DNA of 25,492 nucleotides from Funneliformis mosseae (GCA_910592005.1 CAJVPP010000848.1:1-25492), one strand, 5' to 3'. Shown: positions 1-11,612, counted from the stretch's first letter. Notes: generated from the letters alone by a model not told the origin. Translations and numbers: made by a program.

Positions 1-2
1 AA

Positions 3-3000
3 GCTATCAATGAAGCTATCGAAAGACGTTGCAATAATTTTGTAGATGACCAGAAATCTATGTTTGATTCACTACTCAATCGACCTCGCACCACCATTAC
101 GCTTGACAGATGCATAAACAACAATAGCCCTAACAAAGAACTCCTTACGGACCCGAAGGAAGTTCAAAATGAAACTGCAAGACATTTCCAAAAAGTAGTA
201 GGCTCACAGTATTCCAACCCATCTCTTCCTGAAATATGGGAACATGTTTATACACCAGTTGAATCGATTGACCCTAAAATATACTATAATATTATGCAAC
301 CTCCTTCAGAGGAAGAGTAGAACAACATCATTAGGGCGCTCCCTAATGGAAAAGCTCCCAGACTATCTAAGATTTCCAATGAGATGTTAAAACATCTTGG
401 CCCCTTCGCAACCAAATGTTTCTGGATTATAATTTGCAAATGCCTATCACTCAACATAGCACCTAGTAGATGGAATCTTGCCTTTATATATCCAATACCC
501 AAGCCAAAACCCTGGGAATACAACTTAACAAACACACGACCAATCACGCTCCTCGAATATCCATGCAAAGCTCTCACTAAATTAATCAATGGAAGACTCT
601 TGAACGTTTTGTCCACCAACAATATCCTCAAAGGAAACAACTTTGCTGGTCTGTCCTGCAGGAGTACCTTCGAACCAATTCACATATTTGACAATGTCAA
701 TTACGACACTTCGTTTTACCACAATAATCTTTGGATCTTATTCCAAGATATGTCCAAAGCATATGACCGTGTAAATATCACCATGTTGATCAGAGCTCTA
801 GGACGCCTCCAAATCCCAGAAGCATTTATAAAATTCCTGATCTCAATCTTCATTCCTCGTTTTAATCAAGTGTTTACCGTGTACTGTAACTCTGATACAT
901 ATTTAGTTTTCTCTGGCATAGATCAAGGCGAAATCATATCACCTATTCTATGGTGCATATATTACGACCCGCTACTTTGCTTTATACAAAACTCATCACA
1001 TAGTTATACACAACACGTCCACTGGAATATTAACGTCATCAAGCGTAATATACAAAGTTTTTCAAATCATGTTCCAGCTTTAGCATATATAGACGACACC
1101 CTCTGGCTTGCGAATTCCAGATCTGATCTCCTAAATATCATGAGCATAGCTGATTCCTTTTACACGCTTAATAGCATACAGATTAATTGGAATAAATCTG
1201 TCCTTATGATTAATAACAAAGATCCTGCTCCCGTTAATTTCAACTTTAATGAAAACGACATTTGGCTCACACTATTACACCATAAGGAATCCACTAGATA
1301 TTTAGGAGTCTGGGTATCTTTGTTTAATAACAAACAATTTATTACCAAACAAATTAATGATGAGTTCATTAAAACAAAGAATGTGCTTAGTAAAAAGAGA
1401 CTGACTGCTAAACAGATGGTCGCAATCTTCAATACAGTCATCATTCCTCGTCTCTTATATAGAACAAAACTGACATTTATTCCTCGTTCAGCATGTGATA
1501 CTTTGATAGCCTCATTCTGAAATTTCTTCAAAAAGAAACTTGGACTTTCAAGATTTATATCTTCTTTTGTTCTTCACTCAACCTTTGGTTACAATCTAGC
1601 ACACTTATATGATAAACAAGTTCAAGCCAAGTCATCTGACCTACTAAAGATGATCAATGATATCTCACTTCTTAGTTCAACTTCACGGCTACGAATTCTG
1701 CAATTACAAATATTAGAATGGTTACCTTCATCGCCATTAATAGATTGGCCTTACATAGACACAAAGCCTTTTAAAGACTAGTGGTCAGGATTTCTATCTG
1801 CCGCTAAACAGATTGGACTTAAATTTCAACAATGTATAGATAAAGATTATAATCTCAAACAAATAGATGGAAGGTCTCTCCCAATAATACAGTTTCTTCC
1901 TTCCAAAGTTTATCGGCAAAACATTATGAAACTGCGATCACTTTCGATCTTATACGTTGATCAACTTACCACCATAGATGGTACTCACTTGCTCACAGCC
2001 TTTGACTTAAATATGGTTTATGATTCAGTATTCCATAGTGCTAAATGGTTCAAACAACTGGAAATACAACTCTTGACCAATACTTCAGATCGACTACTAC
2101 TCTATAAATGTCACTCTTATCATTCACTTATCAATGCATCTACTCAACCAACTAACTTTAACGTATCAACAACCAACCCAACTTTTATTACAATTTGGTC
2201 TAATCAATATATGACTTTCATAGTAGGCAAAGTAATCAAAGTTAAAGATACTATCATCCATGCACAACATTATTTGCCAAATTAAGCTAATAACCTTCAA
2301 ACACCTATCGTTTCTTGTACTAGATGTAACCTATTTGACCACTCAGCCTTTATACTGTACAAACAACAACAATGCCATCAATTTTGTGCCATCATATTAC
2401 CTAAATCATTTTGTTCTATATTTAAAACCTTTCATAAATACCGCGAAAGATGGTGGTGTAGTCTTTCTTACCTCCTGCTACGTGAAGTCGCTTTGTCTAC
2501 TTTAACATCGCCTTATCAATATTCAACCAAACCTTTACCCAGTTTAGACGTCATCCCCTTTGATCAAACATCTATTCATAAACTAGATCTTCTCAAATTA
2601 CAATTCACTAATGCTAACGCTCTTTAATTTTATACAGATAGTTCTCTTACATCCTTAGGATCTCCTGAATGCTGGATGGGAATAGCGTGGTTGCAAACTG
2701 ACCAAAATTGGCCTTTGCTCTCCTTTAATGCAACACGTATTTCACACTCTCCTTCTTCAACATTAGCAGAAATAGTTGCTATTCTTGCGGCTATATACAC
2801 AGCTCTACCAAACTTCAACATTGAAATCTGCACAGACTCACAAGCTGCAATTGCCTCATATCACAAAATCACCACCATATGTGAAGAATCTCCTTCTCTA
2901 AATCCTGCTTTCAAAATTCCTTATTTTCATATTTGGATGATCTTGATGCAACTTATTACCTCTAACAACATTGAGTTGTCGCTAACAAAAGTTAAAGCTC

Positions 3001-3962
3001 ATAGATCAGACAAACTTAACAATAAAGTAGATGCGTTAGCAAAACAACTCTCTGGTGATCCTTTGAGTATTAATAGTAACCATTTAGGTCCCAAATACTT
3101 TATGAGCTATAACAACACACCAATCATCACACCACCACGTTTATTTATCAAACACATTCAACAAGCATTTTGGGCTGAAATACTTTTATTCCTTCCCCAA
3201 CTTACAAAATACCGCAATTTTCACATCGATTGGCAAACTCTCTTCTACGTTCTCAATGACTCTGAAAATGCCAGGATGACATCATTTGATGCGTGTAAAC
3301 GAAAATAATTCAAGATCAAATTGTTATTACAACTACTCCCCACCTTAACAATAATGAACGCACGGTATCCACAAATTTATACCACTAATACCTGCTTCTG
3401 GTTTAATATTGCAACTGAAGACTTTGATCACATTTGGTCTTGTTCCCAAAATACAATTTCTCTCACTGACTTAATACAAAAGCACAAACAGTCATTCTTG
3501 TCTCAACTCAAAGAACTTAATAAACCTAACAATGATACTTTAATTGATGCTATCAATCAATCTTCTATATGGTATTGCAACTCCTTTAATAACAACTTGT
3601 ATTTTATGGACCTCATAAAAGGAATCACCACTTCGTCATTTTCCTCCTCTATTACCTCTATTACCAAAAATAAGCAACTCACCCAAGACTTATTATCATC
3701 CTTATTTGATGACATCTTCTCCTCAGCTCATAATTTATGGCTCACACGTTACACATCACTACATACTTGAAAAACTACGAACAATATCAACGATGATTTC
3801 TTGGTTGCTTGGGATTCCTCTGGACTCCCACAACCTACACAAACTTCACATAATAATCATTCCTCCTTTTCTGCAGCCATTGCTTTTGGTACCTACTGGT
3901 CAAATTTTTGGTACAGCAGTAATCACGCCCTTCCTTCTAGACGTTCGATATCTGTACGTTAG
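3..3962 (+). pseudogene. LINE-A ORF2: reverse transcriptase + RNase H, seven nonsense codons, no frameshift
   Basis: One frame runs for about 1,320 codons and is broken only by stops at 318, 1518, 1779, 2283, 2625, 3306 and 3768; the natural stop is TAG at 3960. RT landmarks in order are a GKAP motif (~350), motif A FQDMSKAYDRV (~741-773), motif B SGIDQGEIISP (~912), motif C YIDD (1086-1097) and motif E RYLGVWV (~1299). A Cys-rich CTRC...CHQFC segment follows at ~2313-2384. RNase H then has all acidic residues: YTDSS (D at 2637), AEIVAI (E at 2769), CTDSQ (D at 2835) and NKVDALAK (D at 3030). A distal CFWFN..EDFDHIWSC zinc-like motif lies at ~3390-3440. RT plus RNase H is typical of I/Tad-group LINEs. 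The protein would prime cDNA synthesis at a nicked target, but the copy is dead as it stands. Confidence 0.9.
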
Positions 3963-4156
3963 TTTAGATTAGTTTCTTTTCTTATCTAATTTATAGTTTA
4001 GTTCGGTAAAGTGCAAGGTTAGTATTGATAAAGTAGTTTAGTCTCTAGATTAGTTTATAGATATTTTGTATTTTCTGTTTTATTTTGTTTTTCTTGTAAT
4101 TTCATAAATATTAATAAAGATCATGCGAGACTGCCGTACTTAATAAAAAAAAAAAA
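3963..4156 (+). other. LINE-A 3' UTR and poly-A tail
   Basis: The stretch after the last stop is non-coding and T/A-rich. It carries AATAAAG shortly before the end and finishes in 12 adenines at 4145-4156. The final bases before the tail (AATAAAGATCATGCGAGACT) resemble the 3' end of minus-strand LINE-C (AATAAAGATATTGTGAAACT), so the two share a 3' terminus and a family relationship. Confidence 0.8.
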
Positions 4157-7009
4157 TCATTTTTGCACATCATATTTAGGTATAACAGTAGTAACAAAGT
4201 TTTTACACTGTACTTTAGACGGTAATGTGAGTTGAGACCTGTATTCAAGTCTTAGAAGGAGAATAGTATTAAAAATATAAATTAACTGTGAATCTGTAAG
4301 GCGTTTGTATTTCATAAGAGTAATGGCTTTCTTGATCACGCTGTGGATCTGATTGTAAATAAAAGTTTTGTTAGACTTGAGAGAGATTCAGACTGTCAAG
4401 TATCTAATATTAGCTTTCAGAAAAGAATATTGATAGATCACGTGTTGTTATAATAACAGATATCAAAAGAGCATTGTTGAGGAGTATTAATAAGAAGTTC
4501 AGATTTTGAACAATTAATTTATATATCATTAAAAGTGAAGAAACTGTTTATAATAGATATAATATTTGTTAGGTTATCTCTAGACTTAGCGAATCAGAGA
4601 GTATCGTCTATATAAGTGAGGGCCAGAATCTTTAAATGAGAAGTGTTAGAAGTAGAAATACGAGCATCAGGACACTAATCAACTTCTATAGTAAAGCCAT
4701 ATAATAATTTATTGATAACGCACAAAAGCAGATCATAGTAAATATATCACAAAAGTGATAACATAACTTTACCCTAATCTATGCCTGAGTGAATCAGATA
4801 TGTATTGGAATTTTCATGTATAGTGAAAACTTAGTTGTATCTGAAAAGAAATAGTCACAAAATGGTTTGTATAAATTTAGTGAGAAGGCATAATCTGGTA
4901 AGAGCTGTGGCAAGAGTAAACACATTTACTCAGTTGTAGATTTTAGACATATTTTGTAAGAGGACCCACAATTCTGTGTTATTATAAAGGGCATTTTGTT
5001 TGATATTGTCAAAGATATAAATGGGGTTAAAGGTGGATTTGAAGGGAAGACTAGCAAATTTATATCTTTTTAAAATATTATATTAAACAAAAATTTCAGT
5101 AAGTCTTGAATTGAGTAGGCGAACAAATACCTTCCTAATACTTTTTAATAAAGTGATTGGATGGGTATTAATCAGGTCATATTCCCATAGTTTCAGTTTA
5201 GAGATCAGATATATATATGCCAGATTTCAGCAATGAGGTATTGATGAAATCTACAAACAGTCACAAATAATGTATTACAAACATTCTTCGCCAGTGGTCC
5301 TAGATATTTAAGCATTTCATTCAAAATTTTAAATAGTCCTGAGGTTTTATTATTTAGAAGTCAATTAATGATCCTATACTATTCATCAGCAAAAGATAAA
5401 AATATTAAATTATTGTAAATTCGTAAATTAACCAAGTCTAATGGAGTATAGACAGAGGTCTATTCTTTGGGAATTTCTTTAATATAATGCATAGTTATAG
5501 CAATCTGTTGGAAATGTCTGGTAACCTCTTTCTTAACATCAGGTTCCTCAAAAAGTAAGCTACAAGATGAAAATGAATTATCGATACATCTATCTAATTT
5601 AATAGTTGTTTTTCTTCAATAAAGGACTAAGTCAATCATTTGAGATGGGTTGTGTTTATAATCATCTATATAGGTGTCTAATGCTTTTTGAATGCTTTTA
5701 AGTTTGAAGTCATGTTCACGTAATTCCGCTTTTATTTTAAAATTAGTAAGAAGAAGCTTAATATCTGAAAAAACAATGTTAAATAAAATTATGTGAGGAG
5801 GATAATTAAGAGGAATGGTATTTAAGCCATTGGAGTAAGCAAGCTGTAAAAATTGTAAATATAAGTTAATCCATTGGGCATGAATAATAAGGGTATTAAG
5901 ACATTTTTTTGTTGATTTTTTAAAACGATGAAGTAGTTTTATATTATTATAGATCTTTGAAAGACAATGGTTTTTTTTGAAGAGTGATAATTTTTGCTTT
6001 GTGTATTGGAATACATCTTTTTGCTACAGAGATGAGAGAATCTTGAAAAAGGTTTCAAGAAGAGTTAAGAAAATTTTGGGACTAGGCTGTGTTGGCTTGT
6101 TTTAACAAATTAGAATTCAATATTTTTTCAAGATTATTCCTGAATTTGGATCATTTGGATTCATCCATTGAGATATAATTAAAGGATGACTTGACTGGAC
6201 TTTTCTTTGTAGATACTGAGTGTTTTAAGGAGTTGATTATTTTGGTTGAAACAATATAGTAGTCAGTGATAGAAAAATCTATTGGAACAGTTTGCAGTCA
6301 AGTATGTTAAGGACTAATTCAGGTGTCATATAAATGTAGTCGATCTTAGATGAAGATGTTTTATTGACATAAGATGAATGAGATATTCTGTCATTGTTGA
6401 ATTGACATTAAAAGCGTCATATAAATCATAATTGTCAAAGGAATTAATAAAGTTTAAATTGAAAGAGGAGTTGTTAGCATGATCTATATCAGCATTTAGA
6501 TCTCCAATAAGAATGATGTGTAATTCATTTTTGATAGCATCATCTAGTAAATGTTTTAGGTAAATAACAGATTGTTTTGTAATATCCATTGGAAAGTTGA
6601 TAAGTGGGATATAATAATTGATGACTATTAATTTTTATTTGTTTGCAAATTGAAGTTTTGCATAAATAATTCTATCTAGTTTAAAGTCATAAGCAAAAAT
6701 GTGTTTAGCGATATGAGAGCTTAATGAGAGGCTGATACCAGTTTCAATCAAACGGGAGTTTTGGTTATTACTAAAAAAGGTGGTATAATCAAAGAAATCA
6801 CAGTTAAAAATAGATGTAATTCTCTTAAAGTTTGTTTCTTGTAAACCTATTATGTCAAATTGATTAACTAAATATAGGGAGAAAAGGTAATTTTGTTTTA
6901 CAGAGTTAATGAAAGAACGGATGTTATGTGTTGTAATTCTAAGATTTGAAAGTAGAGGAGTATTAGAACTAGAGGTATTTGAATCATTAGTAGTAAGAAC
7001 AGTAATCAT
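4157..7009 (-). pseudogene. LINE-B ORF2: AP-endonuclease + reverse transcriptase remnant
   Basis: The start is the ATG at 7009-7007, 19 bases after the ORF1 stop. The endonuclease runs to about 6240 and shows TTHNIRSF, IIGLQETNF (Glu), ILIGDLNAD (the GDxN motif) and, after a frameshift near 6400, SSSKIDYIYM, matching the SRIDYI motif; SITDYYIV stands where SDH is usual. The APE-type endonuclease nicks target DNA to prime reverse transcription. RT follows: the GID..G motif B lies near 4790 and YIDD at about 4603-4614. The Trp codon after YIDDTL, present in LINE-A, is TGA here, a G-to-A change. The last piece, 4339-4157, matches the LINE-A region after motif E (IYIFNTILLLRLEYRSQLTL). Many stops and shifts make it non-functional. 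Confidence 0.85.
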
Positions 7010-7028
7010 AATAATAATAAAATTATTG

Positions 7029-9019
7029 TTAGAGGCTGCTAATGCAACGTTCTATTGCTTTGTCAAAGTCATTTGTTAAAAGTTCAAAAATTTGTGTGTT
7101 ATGTTTGTTAAGAATATTTTTGTTTAGAAGGGTGGTTTGAAAGTCATGATAGGACTTAAGTAGTTTGTTAAGTATAGGAGTAAATTTTAATATGCTTTGT
7201 TGTCGTTTCTAACAAATAAGTACCAGTTATTTATTTGTTTGATTTTGCAAATAGGTAATACAAAGATCAGTGTTAATATATGGGGAATTTTGGTCTACTT
7301 CTGTGACAGATGCTGGTAAATTATTGTTAAAATTCTCTGCTTCTGTAGAAATGATGACTTTAATATGAAAGACTTTTTTCACGATAACTAGGCATTGCTT
7401 TGAAAACTTAAATTTGATAAAGATATCAGTAAACGTGTTTAAAATAGAGATAAGTTGAGAGGTTACAAATTGTTTGAAATCTGGGTTATGAATTGAGCCA
7501 TCTTGCAGTTTCATTTTTTAATTTTAGAGTGGGAAGAACTTCAGTTTTCATGAAATTATCAATAGATTTATCTGCCCAATGCAATTTATTTTCCACATGA
7601 GAAGGAGTTGGGTTTGACTTGCTAGTGTTAGACTTAGGTGATAGGAGTAGAGAAGGTCTTCTTTTTGGGGATTCTTAAGAATTATTATTTTGTGAGGTCT
7701 TGATCATGTGAGTAAAAGTAATATTACCACGAACTGCGCCTTTAATGGGACTACATTTAGGTGTGGTATAATTGTTGAATTGGGCAGGTTGAAATCTTTG
7801 ATAAAGATTTTACATGTTACGATCCTTAGGAGATTAATGATATTTAGGATAAGAGGAAGCGTTGTGATAAATAGATGAACAAATGGTATAAAGTTTGACT
7901 TTTGAATCAGTTTATTCCAGTTTTTTGTTGTTTAGTGTTAGGTTTTTAATATTCATAGCATCCTGAGTATCCTCTTTATTGAGAAAATAAAAAAAAGCAT
8001 GTTGTAAGTAGTTATAATTAGAGCGAGTTCTAAAAATAATTTATGCAATCGCAAAGACCATATTTCTAAAATCCTAAAGGTCACGTAGTGTAATATTATG
8101 AGGCAAGTTTATGAGTTTAGCTGAAAAAGCTAAGTGGGCTTAAATATCATATCTTAAGAAGCTACATAGGTAATATCAGATTATATCATTTAGGAGGTAT
8201 ATTCTATCTCCTTTTTTTAGCTCTTTGAAGTTTGTCTTTTCATCAAAAGTGATTATAGCTTTCTGCCAAAGATTTTTAGTTTTTATAATAAAGTGGATGA
8301 TATTGCTAAATTTGGAAAATAATTTGCATAATCTCATTTTGGTAGCATCTAAGGGATTTCTGTGACTATAATTGACTAATCAGGTACATAAGGTGCAGAT
8401 TTTTTTATGTCTAAGGGTTAAAACGTAGTATTATTCATATCAGGAAATTTAAAGTTGCAAAAGTCATCATGTTCTGATTTATCAATAAAGATAACTCTAA
8501 TAATAGCTTGATCATGATTAATAGGGTGCTTCCCTTTTGTGATACTGATGAACAAGTTGTATTTGTCATAGCATAAATCTATAATCTTTGAGATTTTCAT
8601 TTAGGGATTCAGGTTACAGAATTTATCTATTTAAATAAATGCAAAAAATTTGGTGACTTGGGTTGAAGTCGCTTCAAAGCCAATAGTTGAGGTATTTAAG
8701 ATATTTTCAGACATGTCAAAAGATTCGTTAATACTTGTAGTTAGTTTAGGTGCAGTTGTTTCAGAAGTTGAAGTAATAACTTCAGAACTTTTTCCTTTAT
8801 TGAGGCTATTGGTTGAGCTTTCTTCAGCTAGGTTGACTTCTATAGTGTTAGTATCTTTTAGAAGAATAGTTTTAATAAGAGAATTGTATAAATTTCAGTA
8901 TTATCATCATTGTTATCTGGAGTCTAAGTTGTATTTTGCTTTTTAGTTAGTTATTTATTAATAACTAGTGACGCTAAACGACTGCAGTTGGTATTCTTTT
9001 GTTCATTTTTCCTAGACAT
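7029..9019 (-). pseudogene. LINE-B ORF1 (gag-like) relic
   Basis: The start is chosen at ATG 9019-9017 because it opens a basic N-terminus (MSRKNEQKNTNC) just inside the element's 5' end. After a frameshift, a Ser/Thr/Glu-rich stretch follows (~8850-8640, including SSEVITSTSETTAPK). Next come a more structured piece at 8600-8418 (KISKIIDLCYDKYNLF, DQAIIRVIFIDKSEHDDF) and a C-terminal piece from 7514 with PASVTEVDQNSPY. The C-terminus ends in FDKAIERCISSL and a TAA at 7029. ORF1 of LINEs generally binds element RNA, but no clear CCHC knuckle was seen, so that role is inferred from position only. About 660 codons, broken by several stops and at least one shift. Confidence 0.6.
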
Positions 9020-9055
9020 TTTAGTAATTGTTGGAAAGAGAGAAAGAGTTTTTTC

Positions 9056-9071
9056 TAACAAATAAAATAAA
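9056..9071. repeat. Target-site duplication, right copy of SINE (3' side of element)
   Basis: TAACAAATAAAATAAA, identical to 9956-9971. On the minus strand it directly follows the SINE poly-A and directly precedes the LINE-B leader. Confidence 0.85.
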
Positions 9072-9955
9072 TTTTTTTTTTTTAAGTTTTAGTATCTAGT
9101 ACAAGGGAATCATTAAATAGATAGTATTATTGAGATGTAACTCTTAACTTATCCTAAACTCCCTCTAAGTTATAACTAAACACATTCATTTTAGCCAGAA
9201 CTCGTCTTGTAATATTGGTCTAAATATTGCCACCTAGATTGACATCCCCAAGAGCTAGCCCTTAGGGTTCCTAGACTTCAGAACCACTATCAAATTTGGA
9301 TATAAAGATCATTTTCAGTCACAAGTACTTTTGTCAATTTTTTCCTGTGCTTACCAATACTATATCTGAATCACTATTACCTCTGTCCAGTATTAGGGTA
9401 TTTTACACATGATTAGGAAAGCTTAGATATTATTTATCTTATAGAACCTCAGAAAGGTAGATGGTTGTCATACCCATATCATCAAATTTACTCAGAAATT
9501 GAACCCAGTTTCTACCCTAATGACAGCTCGATTGGATAGTGTTGCAGTAATGTAATGCAGTCTATTATCACTATAACCACCATAAGTAGTATCTAATCTA
9601 CTAATTACTGGTTAATTACTTTCTTACTTATGTAAGGGCCTCTGAAATTGAAGACGTGAAACAGTATCCATTACAGGTCTATCAGCGAAGGTCAAGTTTC
9701 TATCGATATCTAGCTTTATTTGCATCTACTTATACTGCAATTTCAGTATTTAGGCATGATTAATACCAATTGACAGGTCGATCGACCAGTTTCTAATGTA
9801 TATATATATATACGCCTACATATTCAGTTACATATAAAATTCTTATGAAAATCATCTAGTTTTATGCCTCAGCTGAGACTTGAACCTGTGGTTATTGCAG
9901 TGTAACTCACAATAGAAGCTCAGTTGTTACCAACCGAACTAGAATTGCCAATCCT
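9072..9955 (-). mobile_element. SINE-like element with tRNA-derived head and poly-A tail
   Basis: On the minus strand the element begins at 9955 with a tRNA-like head, continues through about 800 bases without any ORF, and ends in 12 adenines (9083-9072). Identical 16-bp sequences flank it (9956-9971 and 9056-9071), the hallmark of target-primed insertion by LINE machinery. The head contains TAGTTCGGTTGG and GGTTCAAGTCT, close to the A and B boxes of RNA polymerase III promoters. About 880 bp is long for a SINE, so the body may be composite. It sits at the junction between LINE-C's 3' end and LINE-B's 5' end. Confidence 0.8.
9876..9941 (-). promoter_or_regulatory. Internal RNA polymerase III promoter (A and B boxes) of the SINE
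   Basis: On the minus strand, TAGTTCGGTTGG (9941-9930) matches the tRNA A-box form TRGYNNARNNGG, and GGTTCAAGTCT (9886-9876) matches the B box GGTTCRANYCC at all but the last base. Their starts are 55 nt apart, which fits a tRNA with a long variable arm or a slightly expanded head. Whether it is still transcribed cannot be told. Confidence 0.7.
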
Positions 9956-9971
9956 TAACAAATAAAATAAA
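9956..9971. repeat. Target-site duplication, left copy of SINE (5' side of element)
   Basis: TAACAAATAAAATAAA, a perfect 16-of-16 match with 9056-9071. On the minus strand it lies two bases after LINE-C's poly-A and immediately before the SINE head. Confidence 0.85.
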
Positions 9972-10986
9972 CATTTTTTTTTTTAAAAAGTGCAGTAGTT
10001 TCACAATATCTTTATTATGAAAGTAAAATATACGAAATAAGATACAAATCAAAAGAAATTATAAAAATCACATAAAAAAATAACCTAAGACTAAAACTAA
10101 AGAAGACTGATCCTGCATTCTCCCAAAATTAGAACCTAACCTAAGCTAAGAAAATCATTTTTAAGTAAGTATATAGAACGAAATAAAGAGAGCAAAATCA
10201 CTACTACACTAAAAATTTGATCAATAGGATCTCATCCATATCATCGAGGATATGAAAAAAGAGCTAAAAGATTAGATAGAAGGGTTTAATAAAAGATCAT
10301 AATCTGAGATAATAAAATTGGCAGCTTTAGAATCAAAAGTAATGTTTAGAGATTTTTTAAAATCGTGAACGAGTTGACTGATTACACTAAACATTTTGAG
10401 TCAGTTCAAAAATTGATGCATGAAAGAAGAACAAGCAGCTAAGGTTAATAGTTATGATAAAAGTTTACTGAGAAAGAATTTTAAAAGGGATACTAGAACT
10501 ATTCCTCTAATAAGAGCAAAAAATTCTAAGGTATTATAAGTATTGAGCAGCCAACAATTCAACTAATCAATTTCATAATCATGTGTATGGGTGATATCTT
10601 TCAAATAACTTTTAAATTGTTGAATTATCTTTTTCATTTCATAATTGACAGTAGAACACATCCATATATAATAGAAGTTTTTATCAGCAGTATCACATCT
10701 AAGATACAAGAGTGAGGTCATAGATAAAGGAATGTTGTAATTTGAAAATCTCAAAAGTGGGTAATATTTTAAGAAGACATTGATATTTCATTCTTTTAAC
10801 AAAGAAAGCAGAATATGATATAGATTGTGTTACTGTATTGTCATTGAGTACAAAAGAGGGTGGTGAACCAGTTAATTTGATAGAGCTGTGAGTATTTTGC
10901 TAAGACAGAGAGCTAAAGCAGATGGGAGATATAATGTTCACAGAATAGTTCTTTGCAAATTGTCTAATAGGTATTAAAATTGAAGT

Positions 10987-10994
10987 ATTGTGAT
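10987..10994. repeat. 8-bp target-site duplication of MITE-1, left
   Basis: ATTGTGAT, repeated exactly at 11613-11620 on the other side of the element. Confidence 0.9.
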
Positions 10995-11612
10995 TAAAGC
11001 TCTGAACGATTCCGTTCAGTTCAGATTAGATGCCAATCTGAATTTGAACTGAACTGCAGACCGGTAAAAATCTGAACTGAACTGAAATTTTCGGATTAAT
11101 CTGAAATTACGGTTCGATTATATAAAAAATCTGCAATTTATATGCGAAACTCTAAGAAAATCGCAAAAAATCATGAATTTCTCTTCGAGGTTTGCGAAAT
11201 TTGAAAAGAAATCGCAATTTTTTGTGACTCTTCAAGAGATTCCTGATAATTTTGCAAAATTCTAAGAGAAATCGCAAAAAATTGTGATTCTCCAAGGTTT
11301 TCGCGAAATTCAAAGAGAAACCACAAAAAATTGCAATTCTCTAAGAGTTTCGCTAAATTTTTGCGATCCTCTTAAAGAATTCGCAAATTTTGCGATCCTC
11401 TAAGAGTTTTGCATATAATCAAACAGAACTTTCAGATTAATTTGAAATTATCGATTCAGTTCAGATTTTTTCAGTTCATATTAGAATTATAATCTAAAAA
11501 AAATCTGAACTGAACTGAAAATTTTCAGATCAATTTTTATGCAATCTGATACCGATCTAAACTGAACTGATCTGAAAAATCTTTAGATTAATCTGAACCA
11601 TTTGGAGCTTTA
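10995..11612. mobile_element. MITE-1: hAT-like foldback element, 618 bp
   Basis: The element starts TAAAGCTCTGAA and ends in the inverted GGAGCTTTA, with an exact 8-bp duplication (ATTGTGAT) outside both ends. TAAAG fits the hAT terminal consensus YARNG, and 8-bp TSDs are characteristic of hAT transposons. No transposase is encoded, so it is non-autonomous. The ends carry many copies of TTCAGTTCAGAT and its complement, resembling subterminal transposase-binding repeats. The centre (11143-11414) is a chain of palindromes. It lies in LINE-C RNase H-distal coding sequence, and LINE-C aligns with LINE-A continuously once the element and one TSD are skipped. It is inverted relative to MITE-2. Confidence 0.9.
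11143..11414. repeat. Palindromic tandem core of MITE-1
   Basis: Irregular units of roughly 50-60 bp each carry AAATCGCAAAAAATT-type arms facing TTGCGA/TTGTGA arms, separated by AGAG/CTCT stems, so the strand can fold on itself repeatedly. Units start near GCGAAACTC, GCGAAATTT, GCAAAATTC and GCGAAATTC. The same design is longer in MITE-2. Confidence 0.8.

Larger units (their letters stand above)
1..4156 (+). mobile_element. LINE-A: non-LTR retrotransposon, 3' portion
   Basis: This is the 3' four kilobases of a LINE whose 5' part (expected ORF1 and endonuclease) lies before the window. It holds one long ORF2 relic (RT, RNase H, zinc-like tail), a 3' UTR of about 180 bases and a 12-base poly-A. 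It is less AT-rich and much better preserved than the two minus-strand LINEs, so it is probably the youngest LINE here. The poly-A abuts minus-strand LINE-B in the middle of LINE-B's RT, which suggests that LINE-A inserted into LINE-B. The matching target-site duplication would be upstream of base 1 and cannot be seen. Confidence 0.9.
4157..9055 (-). mobile_element. LINE-B: decayed non-LTR retrotransposon lacking its 3' part
   Basis: Read on the minus strand, this element has a short 5' leader (~9055-9020), ORF1 (9019-7029), ORF2 starting at 7009 with an AP-endonuclease, then RT down to 4157, where it stops at LINE-A's poly-A. It aligns with LINE-C over about 4190-5624 (LINE-C 13,700-15,123), showing that both are one family. 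RNase H and the 3' UTR are missing, as expected if LINE-A was inserted here and the remainder lies left of the window. Stops are dense, so it is much older than LINE-A. Confidence 0.85.

Noticed and set aside
284..1531. Minus-strand open frames opposite LINE-A RT
   Set aside because: The plus strand has unambiguous RT motifs A-E in the same interval.
8650..8946. 98-codon plus-strand open frame
   Set aside because: It is antisense to LINE-B ORF1. The minus strand reads as a Ser/Thr-rich ORF1 stretch in the order expected for the element, so the plus frame is a shadow.
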